Source: Elusimicrobiota bacterium
GTDB taxonomy: Bacteria; Elusimicrobiota; UBA8919
Direction of reading: 5' to 3'
Assembly (NCBI GenBank): GCA_028718185.1
Contig: JAQUMH010000009.1
Span: 37,764 to 101,763, forward strand
DNA: 64,000 nucleotides
Position numbers and translations under genes: made by a program. Below the pieces are notes generated by a model, which saw nothing but the letters and a program-made list of their open reading frames with translations, made no database searches and was not told where the DNA came from. Of the stretch, positions 44,294-54,155 are shown piece after piece (positions within the stretch are counted from its first letter, which is position 1; every line of letters starts with the position of its first letter).

Positions 44294-46294
44294 TCATTTT
44301 TTCCAGTCGCGGGCGCAGGGTCCTTCGCCAATAACAGGGAAACAGGATATTCGTAGGCGGGCACATCCTAAAGGAATAAGAGTTATTTTTTCTTTTGGTT
44401 TATCTGATTTGATGGGACCCGGTTGAAGGCTTTGTACCGTCTCATTTTTCAAACCCCAGTCAGATATTATTTTACCATTTGCTTTGATTTCAATAGGGCT
44501 ATTTTCAATTGTCCATGGTTGATTAGGAATTTTTTTCTTTTTAATGATATGTAAATCTGCTGAAGGATTATTTGTGTCAACAACCAAACCATAATTCCAT
44601 GGTGTTACGGGTAATACTTCCCATTCCGGCCATTTTTTCGTTCCACCGCATTTCTGCCATCGTTCTTCAATTTTCAGCGAATAACTAAGCGGACCATGAT
44701 TTACCGTTATACTTCCGGTTCGCGGCCATGTAGTAAGTGAGGTTTCCATTAGCATTTTTAATGAAACTACGTCACCATTTTTCCACGTCCGTTCAACACG
44801 TAAATAAGTTCCGGGTTTAGATGTAACTTTCAAAGGACGATTATTTATATTAACTTTGAATTTGTGGCACCACCCGGGTATGCGAAGATATAGCGGAAAA
44901 GATACTGGCTTTGAACTTTTAAATACCATTTTTACTGCACCATCAAAAGGATAATCTGTTTCAACATTAAATATTACTTTTGTCCCATTTTCACCGACCT
45001 TAGCCGTAACTTCATTGGACGCATAAAGCCAGGCTGCAAGACCACTGTCAGAAGTCGCCTGCCATAAGTTTTGTACATACCAGGGCCATCCCATTGCCAC
45101 ATTATGCTGGCAACAGCGATATCTGTTGTCTGGAGAATAAGTAATCATACGTACTTTGTTGGTATAATCGTGTTTTTCATATTTATCCAATTGAGGTTGA
45201 TTTGAAGCAGTCAGGTAATGTAAAGCTTTCAGGTCTTTAGTTTGAGAAGCAGGAAAGTGATTAAGTGTAATATCTTCGCACCTGTCGGCGTATTTCGCTT
45301 CACCCGTGATTCTTCCAAGGATATAAAAGCTTTTATTAAATTCAACCATCGCACAGGTTTCAAATGCCTGGCGCGGGTCTGTATAACCATGCCGGATTTT
45401 TTCATCAGCGCCAAAAATACCTCTCGGTTGTTGTCCCCATGTTCCCATATGCTGGTCATACCAGTAATCGGTCTGTGCCAAATGATAGGGATATTTTGAC
45501 TGAACATAATAATTACCTGAATAGCGAAATCGCTGGGTAAAATGAACGACATGATGTTCTAACCACTCGTCTGTTGGTGGTTCTATTTGTCGGTAAAATC
45601 TCGTTGCAAGGTCTAACAGCCATTCCTCGCCTGTATGATTATAAAGCCAGTATATATGCGGAAGCATATCGCCTGCACGCAATATCTGAACAGATACATA
45701 CCATGTAAATCCATCAGTGTTAGCCGGAATAAATTGGTCATCGGGTAAATTCTTACAGAATTTAAAAAAGTGGGTCATCATTGGAATAACTCTTGAATCG
45801 GACGTGTGTTCATAATGGCTTCTAATCGCATCCAGCATAACCATGTGGGGCCAAAGATCACATATTTTTTGTCCATTCTTACCAATAATACACTTATGAT
45901 ATTTTGCACCAAAATATCCGTCTTCATCTTGACTTGCAATTACAGCATCAATCCATTTTTTTGCTTCAGAAAACAGACGTTTATCTCCGGTCAATACGGC
46001 TAAATCATAAAACCCGCGTAACCAGTAAGGTTGTTCCTCCCAACCTTCTTTATTACCGCCAAACCAACCGTTATCTGATTTTAAAAAATCACTTAATTCT
46101 GACAAACGGCCGGTCATTCCATTTATCATCAGGTCAAGCTGGTGTTTCAGCCACCCTTTTGGTTTAATACTGCCAAGTGGAAGTTTTGCGAAAGGATTAG
46201 GTAGAAGCGGAGAGCGGTTAAATAAATAATGTTTACTTTTTTCTTTTGATATTTCAGGTTTTTCTACAGAAGTAATTTTTATAGCATTTTTCAT
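44294..46294 (-). CDS. Cytoplasmic GH127-type (DUF1680) glycosidase, probable beta-L-arabinofuranosidase
   Basis: The called start is the ATG at 46294; a TTG at 46306 in frame is an alternative, and neither has a clear ribosome-binding site. The protein of about 666 residues has the DUF1680/GH127 (alpha/alpha)6 barrel from about 30 to 420 and beta domains after it. Two motifs match the zinc-thiolate active site known in GH127: ETCAMVEFNKS (glutamate and cysteine) and RYRCCQHN (cysteine pair, the first the nucleophile). There is no signal peptide and no sorting domain, so it acts in the cytoplasm, presumably on imported arabinose-containing oligosaccharides. It lies 246 bp after the second GH27 giant with a likely promoter of its own and is convergent with the AraC gene 2. 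Confidence 0.87.
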   Translation of the reverse strand: MKNAIKITSVEKPEISKEKSKHYLFNRSPLLPNPFAKLPLGSIKPKGWLKHQLDLMINGMTGRLSELSDFLKSDNGWFGGNKEGWEEQPYWLRGFYDLAVLTGDKRLFSEAKKWIDAVIASQDEDGYFGAKYHKCIIGKNGQKICDLWPHMVMLDAIRSHYEHTSDSRVIPMMTHFFKFCKNLPDDQFIPANTDGFTWYVSVQILRAGDMLPHIYWLYNHTGEEWLLDLATRFYRQIEPPTDEWLEHHVVHFTQRFRYSGNYYVQSKYPYHLAQTDYWYDQHMGTWGQQPRGIFGADEKIRHGYTDPRQAFETCAMVEFNKSFYILGRITGEAKYADRCEDITLNHFPASQTKDLKALHYLTASNQPQLDKYEKHDYTNKVRMITYSPDNRYRCCQHNVAMGWPWYVQNLWQATSDSGLAAWLYASNEVTAKVGENGTKVIFNVETDYPFDGAVKMVFKSSKPVSFPLYLRIPGWCHKFKVNINNRPLKVTSKPGTYLRVERTWKNGDVVSLKMLMETSLTTWPRTGSITVNHGPLSYSLKIEERWQKCGGTKKWPEWEVLPVTPWNYGLVVDTNNPSADLHIIKKKKIPNQPWTIENSPIEIKANGKIISDWGLKNETVQSLQPGPIKSDKPKEKITLIPLGCARLRISCFPVIGEGPCARDWKK

Positions 46295-46317
46295 ATGTTT
46301 TTTCAACGACTAAACAG

Positions 46318-46346
46318 ATTATAATGTTTTCCCTTCCAAAAATCAA
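46318..46346 (-). promoter_or_regulatory. Possible promoter of the GH127-type gene
   Basis: Minus strand: TTGATT (46346-46341), 17-bp spacer, TATAAT (46323-46318). The -10 box lies only 11-24 bp from the two candidate start codons, so the message would have a very short leader. Confidence 0.5.
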
Positions 46347-46464
46347 GATTTTTTTATAAACAAAAGAAGCAATCTCAATAAATAAGATTGTTTCTGAGAA
46401 ATTTCATTAAGCAACTACATCATTGGACTAAACTGTGTAATAGTGTCGTTGAGTCGTTGAGTGC

Positions 46465-46538
46465 AAAGAGTTTTAGTGTTTTAGAGTTATAGAGTTTAAA
46501 CCCTATAACCCTACAACCCAATAACGATATAACTCTTC
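46465..46538. repeat. Intercistronic TATAGAGTT hairpin spacer, copy 3
   Basis: AGAGTTATAGAGTTTAAACCC and ATAACGATATAACTC segments match copies 1, 2 and 4. It lies directly after the stop codon of the GH27 giant at 46541. Confidence 0.6.
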
Positions 46539-46540
46539 TC

Positions 46541-49500
46541 TCATTTCACTAATCCAACTTTCCCTGTCTTCTTGTTACCGGCAGCGTCTTCTATCTTGTA
46601 TATATATACTCCTTTGCCTACCTTGTCACCATTGTCATTCTTGCCATCCCACTCAAGCCAGCCAAGATTACCATAATCTGTCTCTTTTAACTCTCTTATT
46701 ATATCGCCTGTCACAGTATATAACTTCACTATACTGTTTATAGGTAAATTGCTTATCTTCAATTTACCATTAACTGCTGTTGCAGGATTATATGGGCTTG
46801 GATATACTTTTATATTATTTAAATCTACTGTCACATAACTGCCTAATATCCGGTATGTTGAAAAGTGTGTTACTGTTGCTGTTACTGTATTGTTTACTTT
46901 GTCTACTTTCTGCACTCCCGTAACTAACTCCCAATCTGTTCCTGTCCAATAGTAAATTCTAAGTCCGTCTTCGTTTAATGTCCCTATGTCCGATGATGTA
47001 TATGGTATCGTTATGTTCACTGCTCTTGTGAATGTCTGGTTCTCTAATACAGGCGCACTATTGTTAAATGTCAGCTCGCCAAAATCATAACAGATAGGAT
47101 TCACCGTGTTAGCATATTTCATTGTGTCTCGGACCACAGGCGCTGCACTTGTCCTTATTGACGCTAAATATTTATTAACTGATAAGACTCCTGTCGGTAT
47201 CAGTATCTTTAATCCGTTAGCGCCTCGTATTGTTCCACCTTGATAGCCTACTGACTTGCCAACATACATATCACTGAAATTTATTATCACAGGGGCAGTG
47301 GTATCACCGGTCAACTCTACTGTATTTATATCACTTCGGAACGGGATTGATACTTCCTTCTCACCTGCATCTGCCTCGGTTAATAATGTATCTACCGTAT
47401 CCAGGACACTACTTTTACTGTTCTTTGTTGTAAGTGTTATTGTGCCTGTGTAGTCAGTCGCTATGCTGTTCTCATCTACATTATATACCTGCACTTTAAA
47501 CTTCAAACTCGCTGATGATGATGCACCTACCTTGGTTGTTGTTGTTCCGTCATCGTAGTAATATGTGTATATTATATGTTTTATGTTGTTGTTGTATGTC
47601 TTAAAACTGGATTGTTCTGATTCTGCAAGATTGTTAGATGCATCTTTGCTGTAAACCTTATAATAATAGGTCTTTCCTTTTAGTAACCCGCTAATGGAAA
47701 CACTATGTAACCTAGTCATTGTGGTATCTAATGTCGTTGTACTGCCCATCGTTGTTGTTTGTCCATATGCTAATTGCGAATCTGAGTTCTCATCGGTATT
47801 CCAGGTTATCACTGCTCCATTTTGTGTTACTCCGACTTTCACATTGCTTATTACTGGCGGATTAGGATCATTAAGAATTGTTGCAAAACTATAATCAACT
47901 GTCGTTGTAGGATTACCGTTCATATCTACGGACACCATCCGGTAATGATAGGTTGTGTTCTCAGCAAGCCCGCTTAGTGTAACACTGTGGTTATATACTC
48001 CTCCGGTATCGGTTATAGCGGTAACACTGCCATAACTTGTTGTTAAGCCGTACTCTACTCTACTGTTAGATAACTCATTTGTTGTCCAGGTTATCACTAT
48101 TGAATTCCCTGTTATACTTATTGTCCCCGGAGTACTAACTACTGGCGGTGTCGTATCAGAACTCAGTCTTATTATCTTAATGTAATTTAAATTACCGCAA
48201 TGGTCGGCTGCTCCTGATTCCATGACCAGCTTCATTATTTGGTTGCCTGCGGTAAGTACCATATCAGACGAAACTTCTATATCTGTCCAGGTCTGCCAGC
48301 CACCGGTATTTGGTACATTTACTGATGCTGTTGTCCTATATGGAACTAAATTGTGCGAACCAAATTCAAGATGTACAGGACCACCGGCACTCCCGGCTGC
48401 TCCTCTTAGGATTATCCTGTATTCAGCAGTCTCGCTCACATTTATACTGTATTCTAACCATTCGCTTGGAATTGTATATTCTACATCGTAGCCGCCTCCG
48501 ATATCTGTACAATTCTCGATATCTACCGCCTCGTTTGTCCGGTATTTATTGGGGATGTTGCTGGGAGTTGTATCATTGTATGCCTCTCCCTGTCCGCCTG
48601 TATCGAAATTCTCTAACTCTATTGTTGTTGTGTTTGCTCCTATCTGCCAGGGGTTACCATTGTTTCCAAATGACATCTGGCCGGTTACTGTTATTGAAAA
48701 AGTAGCATTTGAACTGTCGGTAGTCCCTCCAACTATCTCTACTAACCTTATTAAACAATTACTACTCGCACTGCTCGGTAATGTTACGACTTCATTACCA
48801 TCATTAACTGTGTTGGCTACTAATGTACTCCAATTAGTTCCGCCATCTACAGATATCTGGAGCATTACATTCCCTACTCCACCGGCACTCGTCCACGTTA
48901 CTGTCTGCTGGCTGCCGGCTAGTAAATTCTCGCCACCGTTCGGGTAACTTATTGTTATACTCTTCACTGGAGTTATACCACTTGTCCCGTATACTTCAAA
49001 CTCATTTAGTGAATAGCCCCAACTTGTTCCCCGCGCTGTGCCATACATACGGATATATCTACCGCTGCCATTAAGTCCACTTAGTGTTTCTACACCACCG
49101 GTTCCATTTACCTTTGTATATATTGCTGTCCAATTTATATCATTACTGGATACTTGGAGCTGATAGTCCTTTCCATATGCGCCTGCGTCTTGCCACCTTA
49201 GCACTACCTGATTTATATTATATGTATTTACTAAATCTATTTCTAACCATTGCGGGTCGCTAAATTGTGATGACCAGCGAGTCGATACATTCCCATCTAC
49301 TGCCTTAGTCGCTTCTAATCCCGCGCCCTCTTCCGATGACGCTGTCGCTGTTTTACCTATTGCTATATTCCCTTGGGTAGTCGTCTGTCCACTTACTATA
49401 TTGGATATCCCTGACCAGTTAGGTACTTCATCGCCTACCTTCATCGCAAAATAATATGTTATCCCGACATTTAAACCCTGGACTGCATAACTCTGGTTAT

Positions 49501-52500
49501 TTCCGGCTATCAACGGAGTAGGTTCGCCACTGCACTGTGTTACACCTACACTGTCCCAATTGCTACCGGTTATACTAAATGTCGCATACCGAATATCATA
49601 TACACTTGCTGTCCCTATATTATTATCATCACCTACTGATATCCAACTTAACGAAATACTATTACTGGTTGCACTACCTGTTGCTAATGTGTTTATCACT
49701 GTGGGTGGTGTCGTGTCAGGTGCATTTGTTGCTTTGTTTACTACATTGGATATTCCTGACCAGTTTGATACTTCATCACCTACCTTCATCGCAAAATAAT
49801 AAGTTATCCCAGAACTTAAACCCTGGACCGTATAACTCTGATTAGTTCCAGCTACTAATGGAGCAGGTACTCCACTGCATTGTGTAGCTGTTGCCCAATT
49901 ACTCTCATTTATACTTACATTTGCATAGCGGATATCATACACACTTGCCGTACCTATATTTCCATCATCACCTACTGTTGTCCAACTTAATGTTACACTG
50001 TTACTGGTTGCAACACCTGTCGCTAATGTGTTTATCGCTGAGGGTGTTATCGCGTCAGGTCCTATTATTGTATAGTCAGCGGAGTTTTCAATACTGGTAG
50101 TCATTCCACTCTTAGTTGCTATTGCTCTCAACTTGCAGTTCTGGGTTATTGTAACTGCCAACGGCGAACTTCCGGAAATAGTGGTTCCTCCGCCGGTTGG
50201 TGAAGGAACACTTCCATCAATAGTATATCTTATGGTTGCTCCTGAAGTGCCACATTTAATTATAACCGGTGTGCCTGATAAGTATTTTCCTTTAAAAAGA
50301 GAAAATGAAGGAGGATAAACTGTGTTTTTATTCACTGTATTATTTACAAGCGTATAATAATCGTCGAAAGGAGTTAATACGGGTGGTTTAGGGTCTCCAC
50401 CAATGAATAACATACTTAGAAATATATAGTTATTTACACCCCACGACTCTATCTCTTGCCTTACCTGATTCATGCCGTACGTAGTCCATGCCCCTGGTGA
50501 TCCGTCCATCCCCATTGTCTCTGTATCAATTTGTGGGTATGTTTGTACTAATTCTTTTATACGAATTTCATTCCGCCCATAAGCATGCCATCCGACACTT
50601 GCATTTGAATAATCTATTGGTGCCAGTCCCAGTGACGGCGTAGTTCCTGAAGACACTACAGATACATAAGATAAAGATGGATCACATGTACTACATATTC
50701 CGGATGATGTAAAAGTCCACATTATTATGGGTGTATCAGGTGCTCTATCACGAATGTATTTATACATATATGCCTGATAATCTATTTCCTTCTGGGTATA
50801 ATGATCAATTCTATAACCTATAGGTTCGTTGCTGTATTCAAATAAAACATTGGTATCGTTCTTGAATTCCCTGGCAACTGCATCCCAAAAAGCAATATGG
50901 TCATTTTTCCAAACATTTTGAACAGTTATCTTTCCATTCACTAGTCCTGTTGCTTTATCGTAAGTATCCAAAGTAAAAGAGTCTTCATACAACAATATCC
51001 CTGTCAATCCATCATAGCCCACAGGGTGGTAATCAATAATGATATACATACCCAGTTCTGCGGCATAATCTACTGCTTTCCGAATTTGGGCGGTAGAGAA
51101 GCCTACTGTTGTCCAATCAGCACCTACAGGACCAAGCCATGTTCCCATAGCCTTACCTTCTACTCTCTTATCCCTATAAACTAATAATCTATTTGTATTA
51201 AAATTGTATGTATCTCTCGAATTTTGCCATTCGGCTTTAGTGTTTGTTCCTGTACCTACCGGCACCCTTGGAGTATCTCCTCTTAACGGTGCACCATTAT
51301 CAGCACATAGCCGACCATTTACTATTATGGGACGTCCCCTTGGTATAATACCCTGAGCAGTTGTTGCTTTACTTACTACATTGGATAGTCCTGACAAATT
51401 TGGAACTTCATCTGCTACCTTCATAGCAAAATAATATGTTATCCCTGAACTTAAACCCTGGACTGTATAATTCTGAATACTTCCGGCTACTGATGGAGCA
51501 GGTACTCCACTGCATTGCGTTGCTGTTGCCCAATTACTATCATTTATACTTACATTTGCATAACGGATATCATATACGCTTGCTGTACCAGTATTTCCAT
51601 CATCGCCTACTGACGTCCAACTTAATGCTACACTATTACTGGTTGCACTACCTGCCGTTAATGTGTTTATTGGCGAAGGTGCTGTTGTGTCAGCTGCATT
51701 TGTTGCTTTGCTTACTACATTGGATATTCCTGACAAGTTGGGCACTTCATCCGCTACCTTCATTGCAAAATAATAGGTTATTCCTGAACTTAAACCATTA
51801 ACTGTCCAACTCTGATTAGTTCCGGCTACTAATGGCGCTGGTTCTCCGCTGCATTGTGTCGCTGTCGCCCAATTACTCTCAGTTATACTTACATTCGAAT
51901 ACCGGATATCATACGCACTTGCTGTTCCTGTGTTACCATCATCACCTACTGATGTCCAATTTAACACTACACTGTTACTGGTCGCACTACCTGTCGCTAA
52001 TGTATTTATTGCTGATGGTGCTGTAGTGTCGGGTGTATTTAAATTACCATATATTTTAAACTCGCGTAATCCAAGATTGTAACTATCAAGGGTTCCGGAC
52101 GGTGTTATTCTCGTTGTCACATTCAACCGGACATATTGACCCCTATCACTACCACCTAATACTATATCTTCAGTACCCGCATAATCACCTCTGGTACCGT
52201 TTGTCTGCGTGTATATTGGTGTCCAGTTTATATGGTCATCTGATATTTGTATTGCATAAGATTTACCGTAAGAATTGTATGGATATCTTCCCCACTCTAA
52301 GATTACTTCTGTTATTTTATATTTAGCACCTAAATCTACATATATCCATTCCGGCTCAATACGTTGTGCTACCCAACCTGTACTTAAATCACCATCTACG
52401 GCTTTACTCGCTATATCTGTTCCTTCAACAGTAGATGCTGTTACTGCTTTATTTAATGCTATATTTGTATAATTCTCAGTAATTGTACCTTGCGCATTAT

Positions 52501-53977
52501 TGGATACATCCGACCAGTTACCTACTTCATCTGCTGTTCTTATTGCAAAATAATAAAGTGTATTCGGCTTCCTGCCGGGTACTGTAAAGGTCTCAGAATT
52601 ATAAGGTGCTTTCGGGTGGAATCCACCGTAAATACTCGCTATTCCCCAGTTGGCATTTGTTATTGAAAAAGTTGCACTCCTTATACTATACTCAAACGCT
52701 GTGCCTGTCATCCCATTATTACCGGGCGCACTCCAGCTTAATGTCATTGTGTCACGACCTTTACTGCTTACTGATAAATTATTTATCGCTGATGGTGCTG
52801 TTGTGTCTAATGTCCAAGTAAGTGGGGACAATTTTATCATCACAACATCTTTTGCAGGTACATTTGCTGTGTAACTTCCACTAATTGTTCCTAATTCGCT
52901 ATGTGTCCACAAATCACGGACCTTCATACCGGTCCCTGATGGCAATCCTAAATCAGACCAGTTAACAGTTATGTTTGATGCTGATGTCCCTCGGTTATAT
53001 AATACTACTGCTGTACAACCATTTATTAATGGCTTTGCTATAACGTCTAAAGTTCCAACATTTACAGTGTTTACCCTTTTACCCGCAATACCAAGTCTAT
53101 CCTGATGTACTGCTATTACTTCTGTGTTTGTAGCTATAGCTTTGGCTTCCGCTGACCAACTATATCCAACAGCTAATGGTGCAGCTAATATGCATTGAAG
53201 ACTAAAAGCCATTTTACCACCATCAAGCGAATCAGGATGATTCCAATGACCGGGTCCTGCATATGGAGATAGCGTAATCAGGTTGTCGTAAGCAGCGATA
53301 CCTCCGCCATCGCCTGCAGTTCGCCATAAATTACCTATAGGTTCGCCCCATGTCCAGACTGAATTATTTCCATAGTTACATATTTCATAAATCATTGAAC
53401 GTCCTGTTCTTAGTATACAATCTCGCATAAGTGTATATGCCGCTATTGATTCACTCGCACCTCCAGTGAAACTACATGCGTCATATTTCAAAAAATCTAC
53501 TCCCCATGATGCAAATTCGTCTGCATCCTGTTGTTCGTGTCCATAACTACCTTGATAAAGTACCTTTCCATCCCACGCAGCACAAGTAGTGGGTCCGGGA
53601 GATGAATATATTCCAAACTTAAATCCCAATTCATGAACCTTATCAGCTACATATTTCATTCCATGTGGAAATTTTACAAGGTCTACTTGTATACTGCCAT
53701 CAGGATTAAGACTGCCTGTCTGCCAACCATCATCTATGTCTATATATTTATATCCGGCAGCTTGCATCCCGTTTGCTACCATTCCATTTGCTACTTCTAA
53801 GATTTTTGCCTCGTTTATATTTGTAACATATTCCCAACTACACCAAACCATCGGTGGTGTACGTGCTAACCCATTATCCAAAGCATATGTTGAGGTTCTG
53901 AATGAAAGTAGAAGTCCTATACAAATACAAATAAACATAAAACATTGACTGCTTAACTTATTTTTCATCTTCTTCAT
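46541..53977 (-). CDS. Giant secreted GH27 + GH5-like glycosidase with CBMs and T9SS-like C-terminal domain (paralogue 2)
   Basis: The called start is the ATG at 53977 with GAGGTG upstream; a GTG at 53986 is part of that site. Length 2478. After the signal peptide (to about TYA), residues 35-390 are GH27 (alpha-galactosidase / beta-arabinopyranosidase family), with D166 (FLKYDAC) as nucleophile, D223 (WRTAGD) as acid/base and the sugar-binding IDIDDGWQ. Fn3, CBM32 (500-645), two Fn3, then a GH5-like barrel (877-1212) with acid/base in EYSNEP and nucleophile in IDTETMG. Chitobiase-C, two Fn3, CBM32 (1532-1664), Kre9-like, CBM6 (1767-1939), two Fn3 and the C-terminal module (2129-2478) follow. 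It is the tandem paralogue of the next gene upstream. Confidence 0.9.
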   Translation of the reverse strand: MKKMKNKLSSQCFMFICICIGLLLSFRTSTYALDNGLARTPPMVWCSWEYVTNINEAKILEVANGMVANGMQAAGYKYIDIDDGWQTGSLNPDGSIQVDLVKFPHGMKYVADKVHELGFKFGIYSSPGPTTCAAWDGKVLYQGSYGHEQQDADEFASWGVDFLKYDACSFTGGASESIAAYTLMRDCILRTGRSMIYEICNYGNNSVWTWGEPIGNLWRTAGDGGGIAAYDNLITLSPYAGPGHWNHPDSLDGGKMAFSLQCILAAPLAVGYSWSAEAKAIATNTEVIAVHQDRLGIAGKRVNTVNVGTLDVIAKPLINGCTAVVLYNRGTSASNITVNWSDLGLPSGTGMKVRDLWTHSELGTISGSYTANVPAKDVVMIKLSPLTWTLDTTAPSAINNLSVSSKGRDTMTLSWSAPGNNGMTGTAFEYSIRSATFSITNANWGIASIYGGFHPKAPYNSETFTVPGRKPNTLYYFAIRTADEVGNWSDVSNNAQGTITENYTNIALNKAVTASTVEGTDIASKAVDGDLSTGWVAQRIEPEWIYVDLGAKYKITEVILEWGRYPYNSYGKSYAIQISDDHINWTPIYTQTNGTRGDYAGTEDIVLGGSDRGQYVRLNVTTRITPSGTLDSYNLGLREFKIYGNLNTPDTTAPSAINTLATGSATSNSVVLNWTSVGDDGNTGTASAYDIRYSNVSITESNWATATQCSGEPAPLVAGTNQSWTVNGLSSGITYYFAMKVADEVPNLSGISNVVSKATNAADTTAPSPINTLTAGSATSNSVALSWTSVGDDGNTGTASVYDIRYANVSINDSNWATATQCSGVPAPSVAGSIQNYTVQGLSSGITYYFAMKVADEVPNLSGLSNVVSKATTAQGIIPRGRPIIVNGRLCADNGAPLRGDTPRVPVGTGTNTKAEWQNSRDTYNFNTNRLLVYRDKRVEGKAMGTWLGPVGADWTTVGFSTAQIRKAVDYAAELGMYIIIDYHPVGYDGLTGILLYEDSFTLDTYDKATGLVNGKITVQNVWKNDHIAFWDAVAREFKNDTNVLFEYSNEPIGYRIDHYTQKEIDYQAYMYKYIRDRAPDTPIIMWTFTSSGICSTCDPSLSYVSVVSSGTTPSLGLAPIDYSNASVGWHAYGRNEIRIKELVQTYPQIDTETMGMDGSPGAWTTYGMNQVRQEIESWGVNNYIFLSMLFIGGDPKPPVLTPFDDYYTLVNNTVNKNTVYPPSFSLFKGKYLSGTPVIIKCGTSGATIRYTIDGSVPSPTGGGTTISGSSPLAVTITQNCKLRAIATKSGMTTSIENSADYTIIGPDAITPSAINTLATGVATSNSVTLSWTTVGDDGNIGTASVYDIRYANVSINESNWATATQCSGVPAPLVAGTNQSYTVQGLSSGITYYFAMKVGDEVSNWSGISNVVNKATNAPDTTPPTVINTLATGSATSNSISLSWISVGDDNNIGTASVYDIRYATFSITGSNWDSVGVTQCSGEPTPLIAGNNQSYAVQGLNVGITYYFAMKVGDEVPNWSGISNIVSGQTTTQGNIAIGKTATASSEEGAGLEATKAVDGNVSTRWSSQFSDPQWLEIDLVNTYNINQVVLRWQDAGAYGKDYQLQVSSNDINWTAIYTKVNGTGGVETLSGLNGSGRYIRMYGTARGTSWGYSLNEFEVYGTSGITPVKSITISYPNGGENLLAGSQQTVTWTSAGGVGNVMLQISVDGGTNWSTLVANTVNDGNEVVTLPSSASSNCLIRLVEIVGGTTDSSNATFSITVTGQMSFGNNGNPWQIGANTTTIELENFDTGGQGEAYNDTTPSNIPNKYRTNEAVDIENCTDIGGGYDVEYTIPSEWLEYSINVSETAEYRIILRGAAGSAGGPVHLEFGSHNLVPYRTTASVNVPNTGGWQTWTDIEVSSDMVLTAGNQIMKLVMESGAADHCGNLNYIKIIRLSSDTTPPVVSTPGTISITGNSIVITWTTNELSNSRVEYGLTTSYGSVTAITDTGGVYNHSVTLSGLAENTTYHYRMVSVDMNGNPTTTVDYSFATILNDPNPPVISNVKVGVTQNGAVITWNTDENSDSQLAYGQTTTMGSTTTLDTTMTRLHSVSISGLLKGKTYYYKVYSKDASNNLAESEQSSFKTYNNNIKHIIYTYYYDDGTTTTKVGASSSASLKFKVQVYNVDENSIATDYTGTITLTTKNSKSSVLDTVDTLLTEADAGEKEVSIPFRSDINTVELTGDTTAPVIINFSDMYVGKSVGYQGGTIRGANGLKILIPTGVLSVNKYLASIRTSAAPVVRDTMKYANTVNPICYDFGELTFNNSAPVLENQTFTRAVNITIPYTSSDIGTLNEDGLRIYYWTGTDWELVTGVQKVDKVNNTVTATVTHFSTYRILGSYVTVDLNNIKVYPSPYNPATAVNGKLKISNLPINSIVKLYTVTGDIIRELKETDYGNLGWLEWDGKNDNGDKVGKGVYIYKIEDAAGNKKTGKVGLVK
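47547..48493. repeat. 947-bp tract identical to 55162-56108
   Basis: I compared both stretches block by block and found no difference over 947 bases at an offset of 7615. Just outside, substitutions appear every few tens of bases. The tract covers the CBM6-type domain, both Fn3 domains and the start of the C-terminal module. Confidence 0.85.
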
Positions 53978-53997
53978 AATTAACACCTCAATAAGTT

Positions 53998-54150
53998 CTT
54001 TGAAATTTGCTTCGCGTAATTTATTGAAATTTATAGAAACTTACTGAAATTTGTTGAAATTCATGGAAAATTTATTGTTTTATTTCTATCTATTTCTATC
54101 AGTTTCAATATATTTCCCTAATCTCTTAGTCTCCTAGTATCCTAATCTCT
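53998..54150. repeat. TTGAAATTTA and CTAATCTC spacer repeats between the GH27 paralogues
   Basis: GAAATTTATTGAAATTTATAGAAACTTACTG-like units, each about 10-13 bp, are followed by CCTAATCTCTTAGTCTCC. No promoter was found here, so the two giant genes probably share one transcript. Confidence 0.5.
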
Positions 54151-54155
54151 GTCTT